A stretch of DNA of 13,792 nt from Lachnospiraceae bacterium (lineage in GTDB: Bacteria > Bacillota > Clostridia > Lachnospirales > Lachnospiraceae), in the NCBI GenBank assembly GCA_014804385.1, contig JAAUZW010000023.1:55136-68927 (forward strand), in the 5' to 3' direction. Below the pieces are notes generated by a model. That model made no database searches. It saw only the letters and a program-made list of their open reading frames with translations, and was not told the origin of the DNA. Both the position numbers and the translations under genes were made by a program. This document shows, piece by piece, positions 13,790 through 13,792 of this stretch (within the stretch, counting starts at the first letter, position 1; the number at the start of each line of letters is the position of its first letter).

Positions 13790-13792
13790 TAG

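Overview
The window looks like a chromosomal segment from a spore-forming anaerobic Firmicute, most likely a Lachnospiraceae-type Clostridium relative. The reasons are moderate GC content, strong AGGAGG-type ribosome binding sites, the sporulation genes yqfC and yqfD, SpoVB-like and BofC-like proteins, and an NfnAB electron-bifurcating transhydrogenase. This placement rests on gene content only; there is no rRNA or other taxonomic marker.

All host genes lie on the minus strand, so transcription runs from high to low coordinates. At the upstream end, nfnA-nfnB (12410 to 10135) form a compact operon with a clear sigma-A-type promoter (12481-12509), a TAATG junction and an intrinsic terminator (10087-10121). 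Next come a membrane-anchored MORN-repeat protein (9946-8888), an unrecognised two-helix membrane protein (8805-8299) and rlmH (8327-7848). A 219-bp intergenic region follows, holding a strong hairpin and three 48-bp tandem repeats that each fold into a hairpin. Then comes a tightly packed cluster: yqfC, yqfD, phoH, a degenerate PgpH-like membrane HD protein, ybeY, a SpoVB/MurJ-type flippase, a BofC-like protein, and a BaiN/HI0933-type flavoprotein cut by the window start. The yqfC-yqfD-phoH-HD-ybeY order matches the classical Bacillus arrangement, but a flippase takes the place usually held by dgkA/cdd/era.

The only plus-strand gene is the transposase of a complete IS630-family element (12516-13789). 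The element has about 23-bp imperfect terminal inverted repeats and flanking TA duplications within a CTAG context. Its transposase is split between two frames at an A8 slippery tract, consistent with -1 programmed frameshifting. It sits a few bases upstream of the nfnAB -35 box.

The items most worth a second look are: (1) the hairpin repeat array, whose stem differences all keep pairing only in the minus-strand RNA; (2) the PgpH-position protein, which has lost the HD aspartate, other metal ligands and the extracellular domain; and (3) the probable frameshift in the IS630 transposase. No CRISPR array, tRNA, rRNA or obvious defence system is visible.
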